This document shows positions 8,716 through 18,200 of a DNA stretch of 64,000 nt, one piece after another. A program made the translations under genes and the position numbers. Every line of letters starts with the position of its first letter. Positions within the stretch are counted from its first letter, which is position 1. The DNA is from Anaerolineales bacterium (lineage in GTDB: Bacteria; Chloroflexota; Anaerolineae; Anaerolineales; UBA4823): positions 1 to 64,000 of the forward strand of contig PQAL01000006.1 of NCBI GenBank assembly GCA_003105035.1, in the 5' to 3' direction. The notes under the pieces are model-generated. The model did not search any database and was not told the origin of the DNA. It saw only the letters and a list, made by a program, of their open reading frames with translations.

Positions 8716-9159
8716 CTATGTGATGCTGGTATAGTGCAGGATGTATTGCTCCAGCTGGCTGATCATCTCCTTTTGTTCCGAGATGATCGAGCGTACCAGG
8801 TCCCCGATCGACACCATGCCGACCATGGCCTCTTCTTCCACCACTGGCAGGTGGCGGATATGCTTGGCCGTCATCAGCGTCAGGCATTGTTCGTTGGTCA
8901 TATCAGGGGTGGCATATACCACATGCGGGGTCATGACCTCTTTCACAAACGTCTTCTTGGAGGTCTTGCCCAGCAGGATGACTTTACGGGCATAGTCACG
9001 CTCAGAGAAGATACCCACGAGTTTGCCGCGCTCAACTACCGGAAGAGCGCCAACGTCCTTACTGGCCATGAGCTGCAAGGCGTCAAAAACGGTAGTGCCC
9101 GGTGAGGTGCTCCAAACTTCATTGCCTTTTTCACTTAAGATCTTGCGTACGGTCTGCAT
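8716..9159 (-). CDS. Two-CBS-domain protein
   Basis: 147 residues consisting almost only of two CBS motifs: residues ~8-60 (TTVFDALQLMASKDVGALPV, GIFSERDYARKV) and ~75-128 (TPDMTNEQCLTLMTAKHIRHLPV, GMVSIGDLVRSII). Such stand-alone pairs bind adenine nucleotides and are often stress or energy sensors. The ATG at 9159 was chosen because AGGAG lies at normal spacing; a frame extension to 9207 adds a Thr/Ser-rich stretch that also crosses the -10 box at 9208-9213. Divergent from the J-domain gene. Confidence 0.85.
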   Translation of the reverse strand: MQTVRKILSEKGNEVWSTSPGTTVFDALQLMASKDVGALPVVERGKLVGIFSERDYARKVILLGKTSKKTFVKEVMTPHVVYATPDMTNEQCLTLMTAKHIRHLPVVEEEAMVGMVSIGDLVRSIISEQKEMISQLEQYILHYTSIT

Positions 9160-9207
9160 GGTGTTTTCTCCTGGCGAGGATTTCGTTTCACTGTACGTAA
9201 TGCGCAA

Positions 9208-9213
9208 ATTATA
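9208..9213 (-). promoter_or_regulatory. -10 box (TATAAT) for the CBS protein gene
   Basis: On the minus strand TATAAT at 9213-9208 would start transcription near 9201, about 40 nt before the chosen ATG, which supports the shorter start at 9159. Confidence 0.5.
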
Positions 9214-9265
9214 GCCATTATTTTAGATTTTTCAAGAAATTAAGAGATGAGAATCCACCTCAGAT

Positions 9266-9271
9266 TATAAT
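9266..9271 (+). promoter_or_regulatory. -10 box (TATAAT) of a leaderless transcript
   Basis: TATAAT ends exactly 6 nt before the GTG start at 9278. There is no Shine-Dalgarno. Same geometry as at 1601. Confidence 0.6.
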
Positions 9272-9277
9272 TAGATT

Positions 9278-10096
9278 GTGTTCCGCACCTCAGACCAGGA
9301 TTACCATACTGCCAGGCTCGAGCTTGAATCAGCTGAAGCGGAACTGGCCGAGTTACAAAGGCAGCTGCGTACTTTTGAATCCCAGGTAGACACGCGCCTG
9401 GGGGCCCTGCTCGACCAGTTGAGTGAGCTCAATGCCGACACCACCACACTCGATGAGCAGCTACGGCACATCCGTCAGCAGCGCTTGTTTGGCAGCGAGC
9501 TGATGAGCTACCTGGCAGGTGCGCCTCAGCCAGGCCGGCCCACCCGCCTGGATAACCTGCCTCCCCAGGAGCTGCAATTCAAGCAAACCCCTGCATCCCA
9601 GGACCAAGCCACACCAGTTCAAGCCAACACCCTGCCAGACATAAAAACCCTGTATCGCAGGTTGGCGCGCCGCTATCACCCCGACCTGGCACGCAATGCG
9701 GCTGACCGGGCTCAGGCGGATGACCTAATGAAAACCATCAACCAGGCCTATGCTGCAGGAGACCTGCCCGCATTAATGAAGCTGGCAGGGTTGAGCCTAC
9801 CCTATGGAATGGAAACAAGTCAGGCTGCGCCCAAGCAGACAGCGACCTCGCGAGTACCCAAAGATACTCCCGAGTGGACCATCACCAGGTTGCGGGAAGT
9901 GCGCCAGCAGATGAACGAGCTGAGCAACTTGCCGATCGTGAAGCTCAGCCTGGATGTAAAGCTGGCCAGGCACCAGCGGCGTGACCTGCTGGGCGAGCTG
10001 GCAGCTGAGTTGCAGTATAAAGTGGCCCGCAAGACTGCTGAGCGCGACTATCTGCGCTCGCAGATCGATGCCAGTCAGAGGGCATCCGCTCCATAA
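9278..10096 (+). CDS. Coiled-coil protein with central J-domain
   Basis: 272 residues. An N-terminal coiled coil (about residues 8-70, ARLELESAEAELAELQRQL) is followed by a linker rich in Pro/Gln, then a J-domain core DIKTLYRRLARRYHPDLARN (about 124-143) containing the HPD tripeptide needed to stimulate Hsp70/DnaK. A second helical, charged segment follows (about 185-265, TRLREVRQQMNELSNL). It lacks the zinc-finger and substrate domains of DnaJ, so it is probably a specialised co-chaperone. The GTG start has no Shine-Dalgarno and lies 6 nt after TATAAT, so a leaderless mRNA is likely. Confidence 0.8.
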   Translation: MFRTSDQDYHTARLELESAEAELAELQRQLRTFESQVDTRLGALLDQLSELNADTTTLDEQLRHIRQQRLFGSELMSYLAGAPQPGRPTRLDNLPPQELQFKQTPASQDQATPVQANTLPDIKTLYRRLARRYHPDLARNAADRAQADDLMKTINQAYAAGDLPALMKLAGLSLPYGMETSQAAPKQTATSRVPKDTPEWTITRLREVRQQMNELSNLPIVKLSLDVKLARHQRRDLLGELAAELQYKVARKTAERDYLRSQIDASQRASAP

Positions 10097-10371
10097 GCTC
10101 CGACAGGTGACAAACTGGCTTGATTATTGGATTGCGAGGATCCAGCTTGTTATTGGGCTTCCATAGGAGCAACCAATGGAATTGACCAGCTCGCGCCGCC
10201 TGACAGAATATTTCCCACACGCATAGCAAAACATGCCGGGGCGTAATTTCACAGTTGGCTCACCAGTGGGAATCATTGGATGAAGCTACTTTAAGGCAGA
10301 TGAAAAAGGATGGCTCCAGCATATGGAAGCCTTCTAATAAAATAAGTTGGTAGATCTCGGTTCTACTTGAT

Positions 10372-10824
10372 CTACTTGAAAACCAGCGGGAAGTAGAACA
10401 CTTCCAGGGACTGGGCAACAAAATCACACGCTTTAACCTCCGAGCCGTAATAATGCCGCCAAGAGCACCGTTCCGGCAGAAGCTTTAATCCGCTCATCTC
10501 CGCCCACACACTGACCATTTCATCGCCCGGAATGCCGTAGAAATCTGACTTGTAATAACCTGAACCGTCGGTCGTGGCGATCACCACGCCTGGGTAGCTG
10601 GCATATTGGCGGTAGACGGTCACACCAGCTATTCCCTCGCCATTTTGGCCACGAACCGATCCATACACCACCAATCCTGGCACATTTTCAACCGATGGTG
10701 TGACCTGGGGGGTGGTTTTTGCGGTTGACCGATTGTTGATCAAACGGATGCCCAGAAGCGCCAGGATGATGAGCAGGTCGGCACCCACGATGACCAACAG
10801 AACCAATTTTCCTTGTGATTTCAT
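10372..10824 (-). CDS. Membrane-anchored protein with carboxypeptidase-regulatory-like domain
   Basis: 150 residues: one N-terminal transmembrane helix (about 7-27, LVLLVIVGADLLIILALLGI), a Thr/Pro linker, and an external beta-sandwich beginning GLVVYGSVRGQNGEGIAGVTVYRQ and continuing TDGSGYYKSDF. This is the signature of carboxypeptidase-regulatory/peptidase-associated repeats found on surface proteins. Two late cysteines (in ERCSW and KACDF) could form a disulfide outside the cell. AGGAGATGAG precedes the ATG. It starts 20 nt after the end of the frameshifted methyltransferase and may be co-transcribed with it. Function unknown. Confidence 0.65.
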   Translation of the reverse strand: MKSQGKLVLLVIVGADLLIILALLGIRLINNRSTAKTTPQVTPSVENVPGLVVYGSVRGQNGEGIAGVTVYRQYASYPGVVIATTDGSGYYKSDFYGIPGDEMVSVWAEMSGLKLLPERCSWRHYYGSEVKACDFVAQSLEVFYFPLVFK

Positions 10825-10844
10825 CCTAGCTCATCTCCTATGGT

Positions 10845-11266
10845 TTACACTGTCTTTCGGGCACAAAACAGGGCATGGCCCGCCTTCAGGAAGTGTACAT
10901 CGACATCCACAAATTGGCCTCTTCGAACCACCTGAGCTGGTCGTACAAATGGTTAGGGTGGTCCATCTCGTCAGGCTCCAGGAAGAAAGAAGTATTCCAG
11001 CCGTGCTGCTGGAAAAATTCAAACGCAGCCATGTTACCATCCAGGCTCCAGTAGGATGCGCCAGGGAGCTTATCCAGGATCTGCTCCGCCAGCAATCCCT
11101 CCCCACAGCACAGCTCAAGGATGCGCTTCGGCTTTGGCAAGTCCTTGAGCAGGGCTACCAGGATGCGCACCTGCGCCTCGCGCTTGGGGACGAAGTAGCG
11201 CCCATAGTCGAGGAATTTCTGGGAGGTACCTTCATCCCACCGGTCTTGGAGGATCGTGTTGGTCAT
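10845..11266 (-). pseudogene. Class I SAM methyltransferase, frameshifted
   Basis: The first frame (11266 to 10886) has the SAM-binding motif RILELCCGEGLLAEQIL, then SYWSLDGN, and ends in an aberrant tail NLWMSMYTS. Shifting frame near 10911-10921 restores a typical methyltransferase ending (FVDVDVHFLKAGHALFCARKTV split over the shift) closed by a TAA at 10845-10847. The total of 422 nt is one short of 141 codons, so a single base deletion explains it. It could be a real mutation or a sequencing error. With the base restored it would be a small 140-residue methyltransferase. Confidence 0.75.
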
Positions 11267-11611
11267 TTATTTGGATAGATCTCCACAAGGTTTAAATTAA
11301 TGCTAATTAATCATACCTCATTTCGACAAATGGATGTCAATCCACCATCATTAATGGTGGCAATAAAAATCCAAAGTAAATGCTTTTTGCACTACGGAGA
11401 CCAGCGTTGCGAATAATGGCGAATTTGAAAGGAGATATTTGAGTTTCGTCAGCCGACGAGATGGGTAATCAATCCAGGGTAATCAGGAGAATGGATTGAA
11501 GTACCCATGAATAAACTGTATAATAAAAATAGAGAGCATGCTGTAGTGGGGCTTATCAATATTTTTGTGCCTGGCAATGCTCTATCCATATTTATGTGCG
11601 GAGGCAAGTTT
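11267..11611. other. Intergenic region with promoter and short inverted repeat
   Basis: 345 bp between divergent genes. It contains an inverted repeat CCACCAT/ATGGTGG at 11342-11360 and the promoter for the first cyclase-STAND gene at 11496-11524. A coding extension back to 11507 was rejected because it would lie upstream of the transcription start. Confidence 0.5.
11496..11524 (+). promoter_or_regulatory. Promoter TTGAAG-17-TATAAT for the first cyclase-STAND gene
   Basis: TTGAAG (11496-11501) and TATAAT (11519-11524) are separated by 17 nt. Transcription should start near 11531, giving a leader of about 80 nt before the ATG at 11612. Confidence 0.6.
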
Positions 11612-14600
11612 ATGTCTCCAACAATCGAAGAACAGATCGGACGGCTCAAGGATACCATTGCTGAGATGGAAGCCCAACGTGATGCCCTGGGTGATGCAGT
11701 GGTCGACAAAGCGGTTGAGCCACTGCAACAGAAACTGGCTGAGCTTTACAACCTGCTGGAAACCTCCCATCTTGCACCACCCGAAATTCCCACCCAACAG
11801 CGCAAGCTGCTCACCATCCTGTTCATGGATACGGTAGGCTCGACCTCCATCATCCAGCATATGGACCCGGAAGACGTTAGCGAAGCCTTTGACCGGAACC
11901 TGAAGCGCCTGGCCCAGCCAGTTTACGAGCATGGCGGGCACGTCACCAGCTACATGGGGGATGGATTCATGGCTATCTTTGGCGCACCCACGGCGCACGA
12001 AGATGACCCGGAGCAGGCAGTGCGCGCCGGGCTGGCGGTCATTGAGCGTGCGGGTGACATTGCAGATCAGCTGGAGAAGGAATGGGATATCCACGATTTC
12101 AAGGTGCGGGTGGGGGTCAACACCGGGCTGGTGATCCTGGGCGGGGAGACGGAAGGCGCGGATACCACCAAGGGCCCAGCAGTCCACCTGGCCGCCCGCT
12201 TGCAGAGCGCGGCACCCCCTGGAGGCCTGCTCATCTCGCACGACACCTACCGGCATATCCGCGGCGTGTTCAACGTCGCAGCCTGGGAGCCCATCAGGGT
12301 CAAGGGCTTTGACGAGCCCGTGCAGGTCTACCACATCCTGAGCGCCAAGCCGCGTGCCTTCCGCTCCTACACGCGCGGCGTGGAAGGGGTGGAGACGCGC
12401 ATGGTCGGGCGCTACGATGAGCTCAAATACCTGCAGGATGCAATGCTCTCCGCCATCGAGGATAGCGAAGGCCAGGTGGTCACCATCATCGGTGAAGCCG
12501 GGGTGGGCAAATCACGCCTGCTTTATGAATTCCAGAACTGGCTCGAGCTGCTGCCCCCACCGGCAGTGCATTTTTATGAAGGCAAAGCCCACGTGGAAGC
12601 CCAGGGCATGCCCCTGGCGATGTTACGTGACCTGTTCGAGTTCCGCTTCCAGCTGCAGGAGAATGATACCCAGGAAGTAGCTCGCCAAAAAGTAGAAGCA
12701 GGCTTCAGAGAAGTTTTTAGCAGCAGCGACGAAGGGCAGATGCGTGCCCACATCCTGGGGCAGTGGCTGGGTTTCGATTTCAGCACCAGCCCGCATCTCA
12801 AAGGTGTGCTGAGCGAGGCCGAGCAGCTGCGCAACCGGGGGATCATGTACCTGGGCGAGTATTTTAAAGGTCTATGTGCCCAAACCCCGCTGGTGGTCTT
12901 CCTGGAAGATATCCATTGGGCAGATGACAGCAGCCTGGATGCGATCAACTGGCTGGCAGAACGATTTACAGATAAACCCTTGCTTTTCGTCTGTGCTGCC
13001 CGGCGCAGCCTGCTCGAGCGCCGTCCCTACTGGGGAGAAGGGCTGGATTACCATCACCGGATTAACCTGGAAGCGCTTTCAAAACGTGAGTCCCACCAGC
13101 TGGTGGGGGAGATCCTCAAGCTCGCAGAGCAGGTACCACCCCAGCTGTTCGACCTGGTGGTGGAGGGCGCCGAGGGCAACCCCTTCTACGTCGAAGAGCT
13201 GGTCAAGATGCTGGTGGAGGATGGCGTAGTGGTCAAGGGGGAGCAGATCTGGAAGGTGCTGCCAGAGCGCCTGGCGGAGATCAGTGTTCCACCTACATTA
13301 ACCGGTGTCTTGCAGGCCAGGTTGGAGAGCCTGCCAGTGGATGAGCAAAAGGTCTTGCAGCAGGCATCGGTGGTTGGCCGCCTGTTTTGGGACCAGGTTG
13401 TGGCATATATCCAAGCCTCGGAAGGAGGCGCCCCTCAGGCTGTGCCGGATATACTCGGCTCCCTGCGCGGCCGGGAGATGGTTTATCGCCGGGAGGGATC
13501 AGCTTTTTTAGATGCCAGGGAATACCTGTTCAAGCACGATATCCTGCGCGAGGTGACTTACGAATCGGTGCTCAAGCGCCTGCGCCGTAAATACCATGGT
13601 TTAGTAGCCGACTGGCTGATCACCCAGGTTTCGGGGCGTATGGGAGAGTATAGCGGGCTGATCGCCGGGCACCTGCTGCAGGCAGGCATGAAGGAACTGG
13701 CAGGTACATATTACCTCCAGGCAGGGCAGGCCGCGTTGGAGTCGTACGCCAACGCTGAAGCGCTGGGATACTTTCACCAGACGCTGGAACAGCCTCTGGA
13801 AGATAGACACAAGGCAGCCTGCCTGGCGGGTTTGGGTGAAGCTCAATATAGACAGGGATCCAGTCATGAGGCGGTTGAAACCTTACGGCAAAGTATTGAG
13901 TGCTATCTGGTTTTAGGAGACAGTGACCGTACCGCATCTCTGTATGCGCGCCTGGCTTATGTCCATTGGAATAAAGATTGTCAGGCAGCCTGGGAGGCCT
14001 GCCAGGAGGGGCTGCTGCGGCTGGAGGGTGCACCGGAGAGCCCTGGCATGGCCCGCCTGCTGGCGGAAACGGGTAGGGCGACTTTCTTTATAAACAAGCC
14101 AGCTGATGAAGTAATTACCTTGTGCCAGCAGGCAATTGAAATGGCTGATCTTCAATGTGAGAAAGAGGCCCGGGCCGATGCCAGCATCACGATTGCGATA
14201 GCTACACCGGATTTAGACAAGCGTATCCATCTCCTGAAAGAGGCGGCAGAATTCAGCGAGGCCAACCGATTGTGGGCCCAGGCTCGGCGGGCACATGCTA
14301 ACCTTGCAGATAATTTATATCAAAGTGAAATTATATATCAACATCAAATGCATGCTGTGGACATATCAATTCATGTCGGTAATATCGAGTGGCTGTTTTG
14401 GGATTTAAAAAATCTTGCAGGAATTTTAACCTCACGTGGGCAATTGAAAAATATTGAAGGAACACTGAGGGATATTTTACGCAGCTCAACTGCCCCTCAG
14501 TCCAGGATAGATAAGTTTTTGATAGAAGTTAATTCACTCTTGTTATCGCCACGAGGAGAATGGTCCCAGGCACTTGATTATCAGCGCTATAGTCAACAAG

Positions 14601-15172
14601 AAGCACGAAAAACAGCCAACTACAATCAAATCGCCGGCCGGAATATCGGTCTGGAACATATATGTTGTTCCCTCAAGATCTTTATGGGTATGGATTATCT
14701 CTCGGAGGCAGAAACTGCCCTTCAGGAGAATATAAGAATAAATTCGGCTGATATTGAGTCCAGCTTGAGGCTGGTAGAGAACCTGGCTCTCCAACAGCGC
14801 TTTGCTGAAGCGCATGAACTGCTGGATGAAGTAATTAAAAACCTGGACCAGCCTGTAAGCAGAGATATCGAGGGGACAAGGTTAGTTGTGGAAGCTCAGC
14901 TTGCCAATGAAGAGGGCCGCTGGGAGGAAGCCGTTTCAAAACGCCTAGCTCGAATTAAGATATGCCAGGCAGACGGGAATCGCTTTGCTTGGGCGTGGAA
15001 CCTCATTCCCCTGGGGGACTCGCTTGTGGGTCGGGATATGCCCGGTGATCGTGAACGCGGGGAGCAGGCTTACGGGCAGGCGCTGGAGATGTTCACTGAA
15101 ATGGGTGCGACTGGGTATATGGAGGTATTGAAGGAGCGATTACACGGCGTTCAACCCGGAACATCGACTTGA
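11612..15172 (+). CDS. Class III cyclase domain-STAND ATPase-TPR protein, copy 1
   Basis: 1186 residues from the ATG at 11612, which has GGAGG upstream and matches the start and exact length of copy 2. A short coiled coil (1-50) precedes a class III nucleotidyl cyclase domain (about 64-245) with metal-binding Asp73 (FMD) and Asp117 (GDG). The transition-state Asn of the N-x3-R motif is His192 here (VHLAARL); Arg196 is kept. An AAA/STAND ATPase follows with Walker A GEAGVGKS (294-301) and Walker B VVFLEDIHWAD. The C-terminal ~500 residues are TPR-like helices. Such proteins act as signal-responsive regulators. The His substitution suggests weak or no cyclase activity. Confidence 0.85.
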   Translation: MSPTIEEQIGRLKDTIAEMEAQRDALGDAVVDKAVEPLQQKLAELYNLLETSHLAPPEIPTQQRKLLTILFMDTVGSTSIIQHMDPEDVSEAFDRNLKRLAQPVYEHGGHVTSYMGDGFMAIFGAPTAHEDDPEQAVRAGLAVIERAGDIADQLEKEWDIHDFKVRVGVNTGLVILGGETEGADTTKGPAVHLAARLQSAAPPGGLLISHDTYRHIRGVFNVAAWEPIRVKGFDEPVQVYHILSAKPRAFRSYTRGVEGVETRMVGRYDELKYLQDAMLSAIEDSEGQVVTIIGEAGVGKSRLLYEFQNWLELLPPPAVHFYEGKAHVEAQGMPLAMLRDLFEFRFQLQENDTQEVARQKVEAGFREVFSSSDEGQMRAHILGQWLGFDFSTSPHLKGVLSEAEQLRNRGIMYLGEYFKGLCAQTPLVVFLEDIHWADDSSLDAINWLAERFTDKPLLFVCAARRSLLERRPYWGEGLDYHHRINLEALSKRESHQLVGEILKLAEQVPPQLFDLVVEGAEGNPFYVEELVKMLVEDGVVVKGEQIWKVLPERLAEISVPPTLTGVLQARLESLPVDEQKVLQQASVVGRLFWDQVVAYIQASEGGAPQAVPDILGSLRGREMVYRREGSAFLDAREYLFKHDILREVTYESVLKRLRRKYHGLVADWLITQVSGRMGEYSGLIAGHLLQAGMKELAGTYYLQAGQAALESYANAEALGYFHQTLEQPLEDRHKAACLAGLGEAQYRQGSSHEAVETLRQSIECYLVLGDSDRTASLYARLAYVHWNKDCQAAWEACQEGLLRLEGAPESPGMARLLAETGRATFFINKPADEVITLCQQAIEMADLQCEKEARADASITIAIATPDLDKRIHLLKEAAEFSEANRLWAQARRAHANLADNLYQSEIIYQHQMHAVDISIHVGNIEWLFWDLKNLAGILTSRGQLKNIEGTLRDILRSSTAPQSRIDKFLIEVNSLLLSPRGEWSQALDYQRYSQQEARKTANYNQIAGRNIGLEHICCSLKIFMGMDYLSEAETALQENIRINSADIESSLRLVENLALQQRFAEAHELLDEVIKNLDQPVSRDIEGTRLVVEAQLANEEGRWEEAVSKRLARIKICQADGNRFAWAWNLIPLGDSLVGRDMPGDRERGEQAYGQALEMFTEMGATGYMEVLKERLHGVQPGTST

Positions 15173-15275
15173 TTCTATGTACATTGGGTCAACTGACATG
15201 GTAAGGTAGGTATATTTTATTAGAGAAATATCGCTTAGTTTTTCTCGGCGAGAATAGGTTTCAGGAGGCAAGGCT

Positions 15276-18200
15276 ATGTCTCCAACAATCGAAGAACAGA
15301 TCAAGCGGCTCAAGGACACCATCGCACAGATGGAAGCCCAGCGTGATTCGCTGGGTGATGCATTTGTTGATAAAGCCGTACAGCCACTGAATGAAAAGCT
15401 GGCTGAGCTCAACCACCTGCTAGAAGTTTCTAAATCACCGCCGCCTGAAGAACCAGCCCAGCAACGCAAGCTGCTCACCATCCTGTTCATGGACACGGTG
15501 GGCTCAACTTCGATCATCCAGCACATGGACCCGGAAGACGTCAGCGAAGCCTTCGACCGCAACCTCAAACGTCTGTCCCAGCCGGTGTACGACCACGGCG
15601 GGCATGTCACCAGCTATATGGGGGATGGGTTCATGGCCATCTTTGGAGCTCCTACCGCGCGTGAAGACGATCCAGAACGGGCCGTACGGGCAGGCTTGCA
15701 AATCCTGCGCGTGGCTGATGAGATCGCCAGAGAGCTGGAGGCAGAGTGGGGTATCAAAGAGTTCAGGGTGCGGGTGGGGGTCAATACCGGCCTGGTGCTC
15801 CTGGGTGGTGAGACAGAAGGAGCTGACACCACCAAGGGGCCAGCCATCAACCTGGCTGCCCGGCTGCAGAGCGCAGCCCCACCCGGTGGCTTGCTCATCT
15901 CACATGACACCTACCAGCACATCCGCGGGGTGTTCAATGTGGTAGCCTTGGAGCCCATTAAGGTCAAAGGATTTGATGAGTCGGTGCGTGTTTATCAAGT
16001 TCAGAATGCCAAGCCACGTGCCTTCCGCTCCTATACGCGTGGCGTGGAAGGGGTGGAAACGCGCATGGTCGGGCGATCGAGTGAGCTCAAGTACCTGCAG
16101 GATGCCTTCCTGGGTGCCGTTGAGGATCACGGCGGGCAGGTGGTCACCATCATCGGTGAGGCTGGGGTGGGCAAGTCGCGCTTGCTGTATGAGTTCCAAA
16201 ACTGGATCGACCTGCAGCCATCGCGGGTACGCTTTTATGAAGGGCGGGCACACCCGGAAGCTCAGGGCATGCCCCTGGCAATGCTGCGCGACCTGTTCGA
16301 GTTCCGCTTCCAGCTGCAGGAAAATGACCCCGTGCAGACCGTGCGCGATAAAGTTGAAGCCGGTTTTAGCGAGGTTTTCGCCGAAGTGGATGAGGGGCAG
16401 ATGCGGGCGCATATCCTGGGGCAGTGGCTGGGCTTCGATTTCAGCAGCAGCCCGCACCTCAAAGGTGTGTTATCAGACGCCGAGCAGCTGCGTAACCGGG
16501 GTTTAATGTACCTGGGTGAGTATTTTATCGGATTATGTTTGATCACCCCCGTGATTGTCTTCCTGGAGGACATCCACTGGGCAGATGACTCCTCGCTGGA
16601 TACACTAACCACTCTGGCAGAGCGCTTGCAGCATCAACCGCTGCTCTTCACCTGTGCCGCCAGGCATTCGCTGCTCGAGCGCCGCCCCTATTGGGGTGAA
16701 GGACTCGAATACCACCATCGCCTGAACCTGGAACCCCTATCCAAACGCGAAAGCCACCAGCTGGTAAGTGAAATTTTTAAGCTGGCCGACCAGGTACCAG
16801 CTGAACTTTTTACCCTGGTGGTGGAAGGAGCCGAAGGCAACCCGTTCTACGTCGAAGAACTGGTCAAGATGCTGGTGGAAGACGGCGTGGTGATTAAGGG
16901 GGATGAGACCTGGCAGGTGCTGCCACAACGTCTGTCGGAGATCAAAGTACCTTCAACCCTGACTGGCGTGCTGCAGGCGCGCCTGGAGAGCCTGCCTGCC
17001 GAGGAGCAGCAGATCCTCCAGCAGGCCTCAGTGGTCGGACGCCTGTTCTGGGACCAGGTGGTGGCTCACATCCAATCGGCAGAGGGCGGAAGACCTCAGC
17101 TGGTAGGAGATGTACTAACTTCACTGCGCAGCCGGGAGATGATCTATCGACGGGAAGCTTCAGCTTTCGCGGACGCCTGTGAATATCTTTTCAAACATGA
17201 TATCCTGCGTGAGGTGACCTACGAATCGGTGCTCAAGCGCTTGAGACGTAAATACCACGGGTTGGTAGCGGACTGGCTGGTCGAGCAAGTTGCCAGCCGT
17301 AAAGGAGCGTACAGCGGGCTGATTGCCGGGCACTTGAGGTTAGCTGGAAGGCAGGAAGAAGCAGCCATCTATTTCCTTCAAGCAGGAGAGGCAGCACTGG
17401 CATCCTTCGCCAATGCGGAAGCAGAGGGATACTTCCGAGAAGCGCTAAAGAATATTCCCGTTGATGAACAGAAGGTACGCTGCCTGGCAGGACTGGGATA
17501 TGCTACATATCTACAAGGATTTGTACTGGATGCAGCTGAGCTTATCCGTCAAGGAATTGAGATTTGTGTGAATTTGGGAAACAAAGACGGAGCAGCTTAC
17601 CTGTATGCGGGCCTGGCCAGTTTTCTCTGGATGGATGATTATGGAAAAGCGTGGGAAGCCTGCCAGGAGGGGCTAAGGCGGCTGGAAGGTGCCCCGGAGA
17701 GCCCGGGCATGGCCGCGTTGCTGGCAGAGGCAGCTCGAGCATCATTTTTCCTTGCCAAATATGATGGAGTAATATCACTCTGTCAACAGGCGATCGAGAT
17801 GGGTGATAAAGTGGAAGCGCAAGAAGCCAAAGCACAGGCCATGATCACCCTGGCTTTATGCGAGCCTGATTATGAACAAGCCATCCAGCTCTTGCAAGAG
17901 GCAATCACGATCAGTGAAGCGAATGGCTTATGGTCTTCGGCTGCTCGTGCGCACACAAATATCGGTGTGTTAGCCTCACAAAATTTCACAGACGCTGAAG
18001 CCGTAATGCAACACCATCAGCAAGTGATCAATATATATCTGCGCATCGGTGATGTTGAAGCTCTGCTTTTTGGGCTACCAAATTTGGCTGAAAGCTTAAA
18101 AGATATCGGGCAGTTACCCGTCTATGAAGAGAGGCTTTTGGAAATTCTGCATAAGTCAACTGCCACACAGTCGCGCATCGATCATTTTTGCCAGGAGATT

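Noticed and set aside
10886-10888. The TGA in the methyltransferase as another selenocysteine codon
   Set aside because: The sequence before the TGA is already out of the family frame, whereas a one-base shift restores a normal C-terminus; no Cys-type context surrounds it.
11507-11611. A 35-residue N-terminal extension of the first cyclase-STAND protein
   Set aside because: It begins at or before the predicted transcription start, has no Shine-Dalgarno, and is absent from the copy at 15276, which has exactly the same length from the later start.
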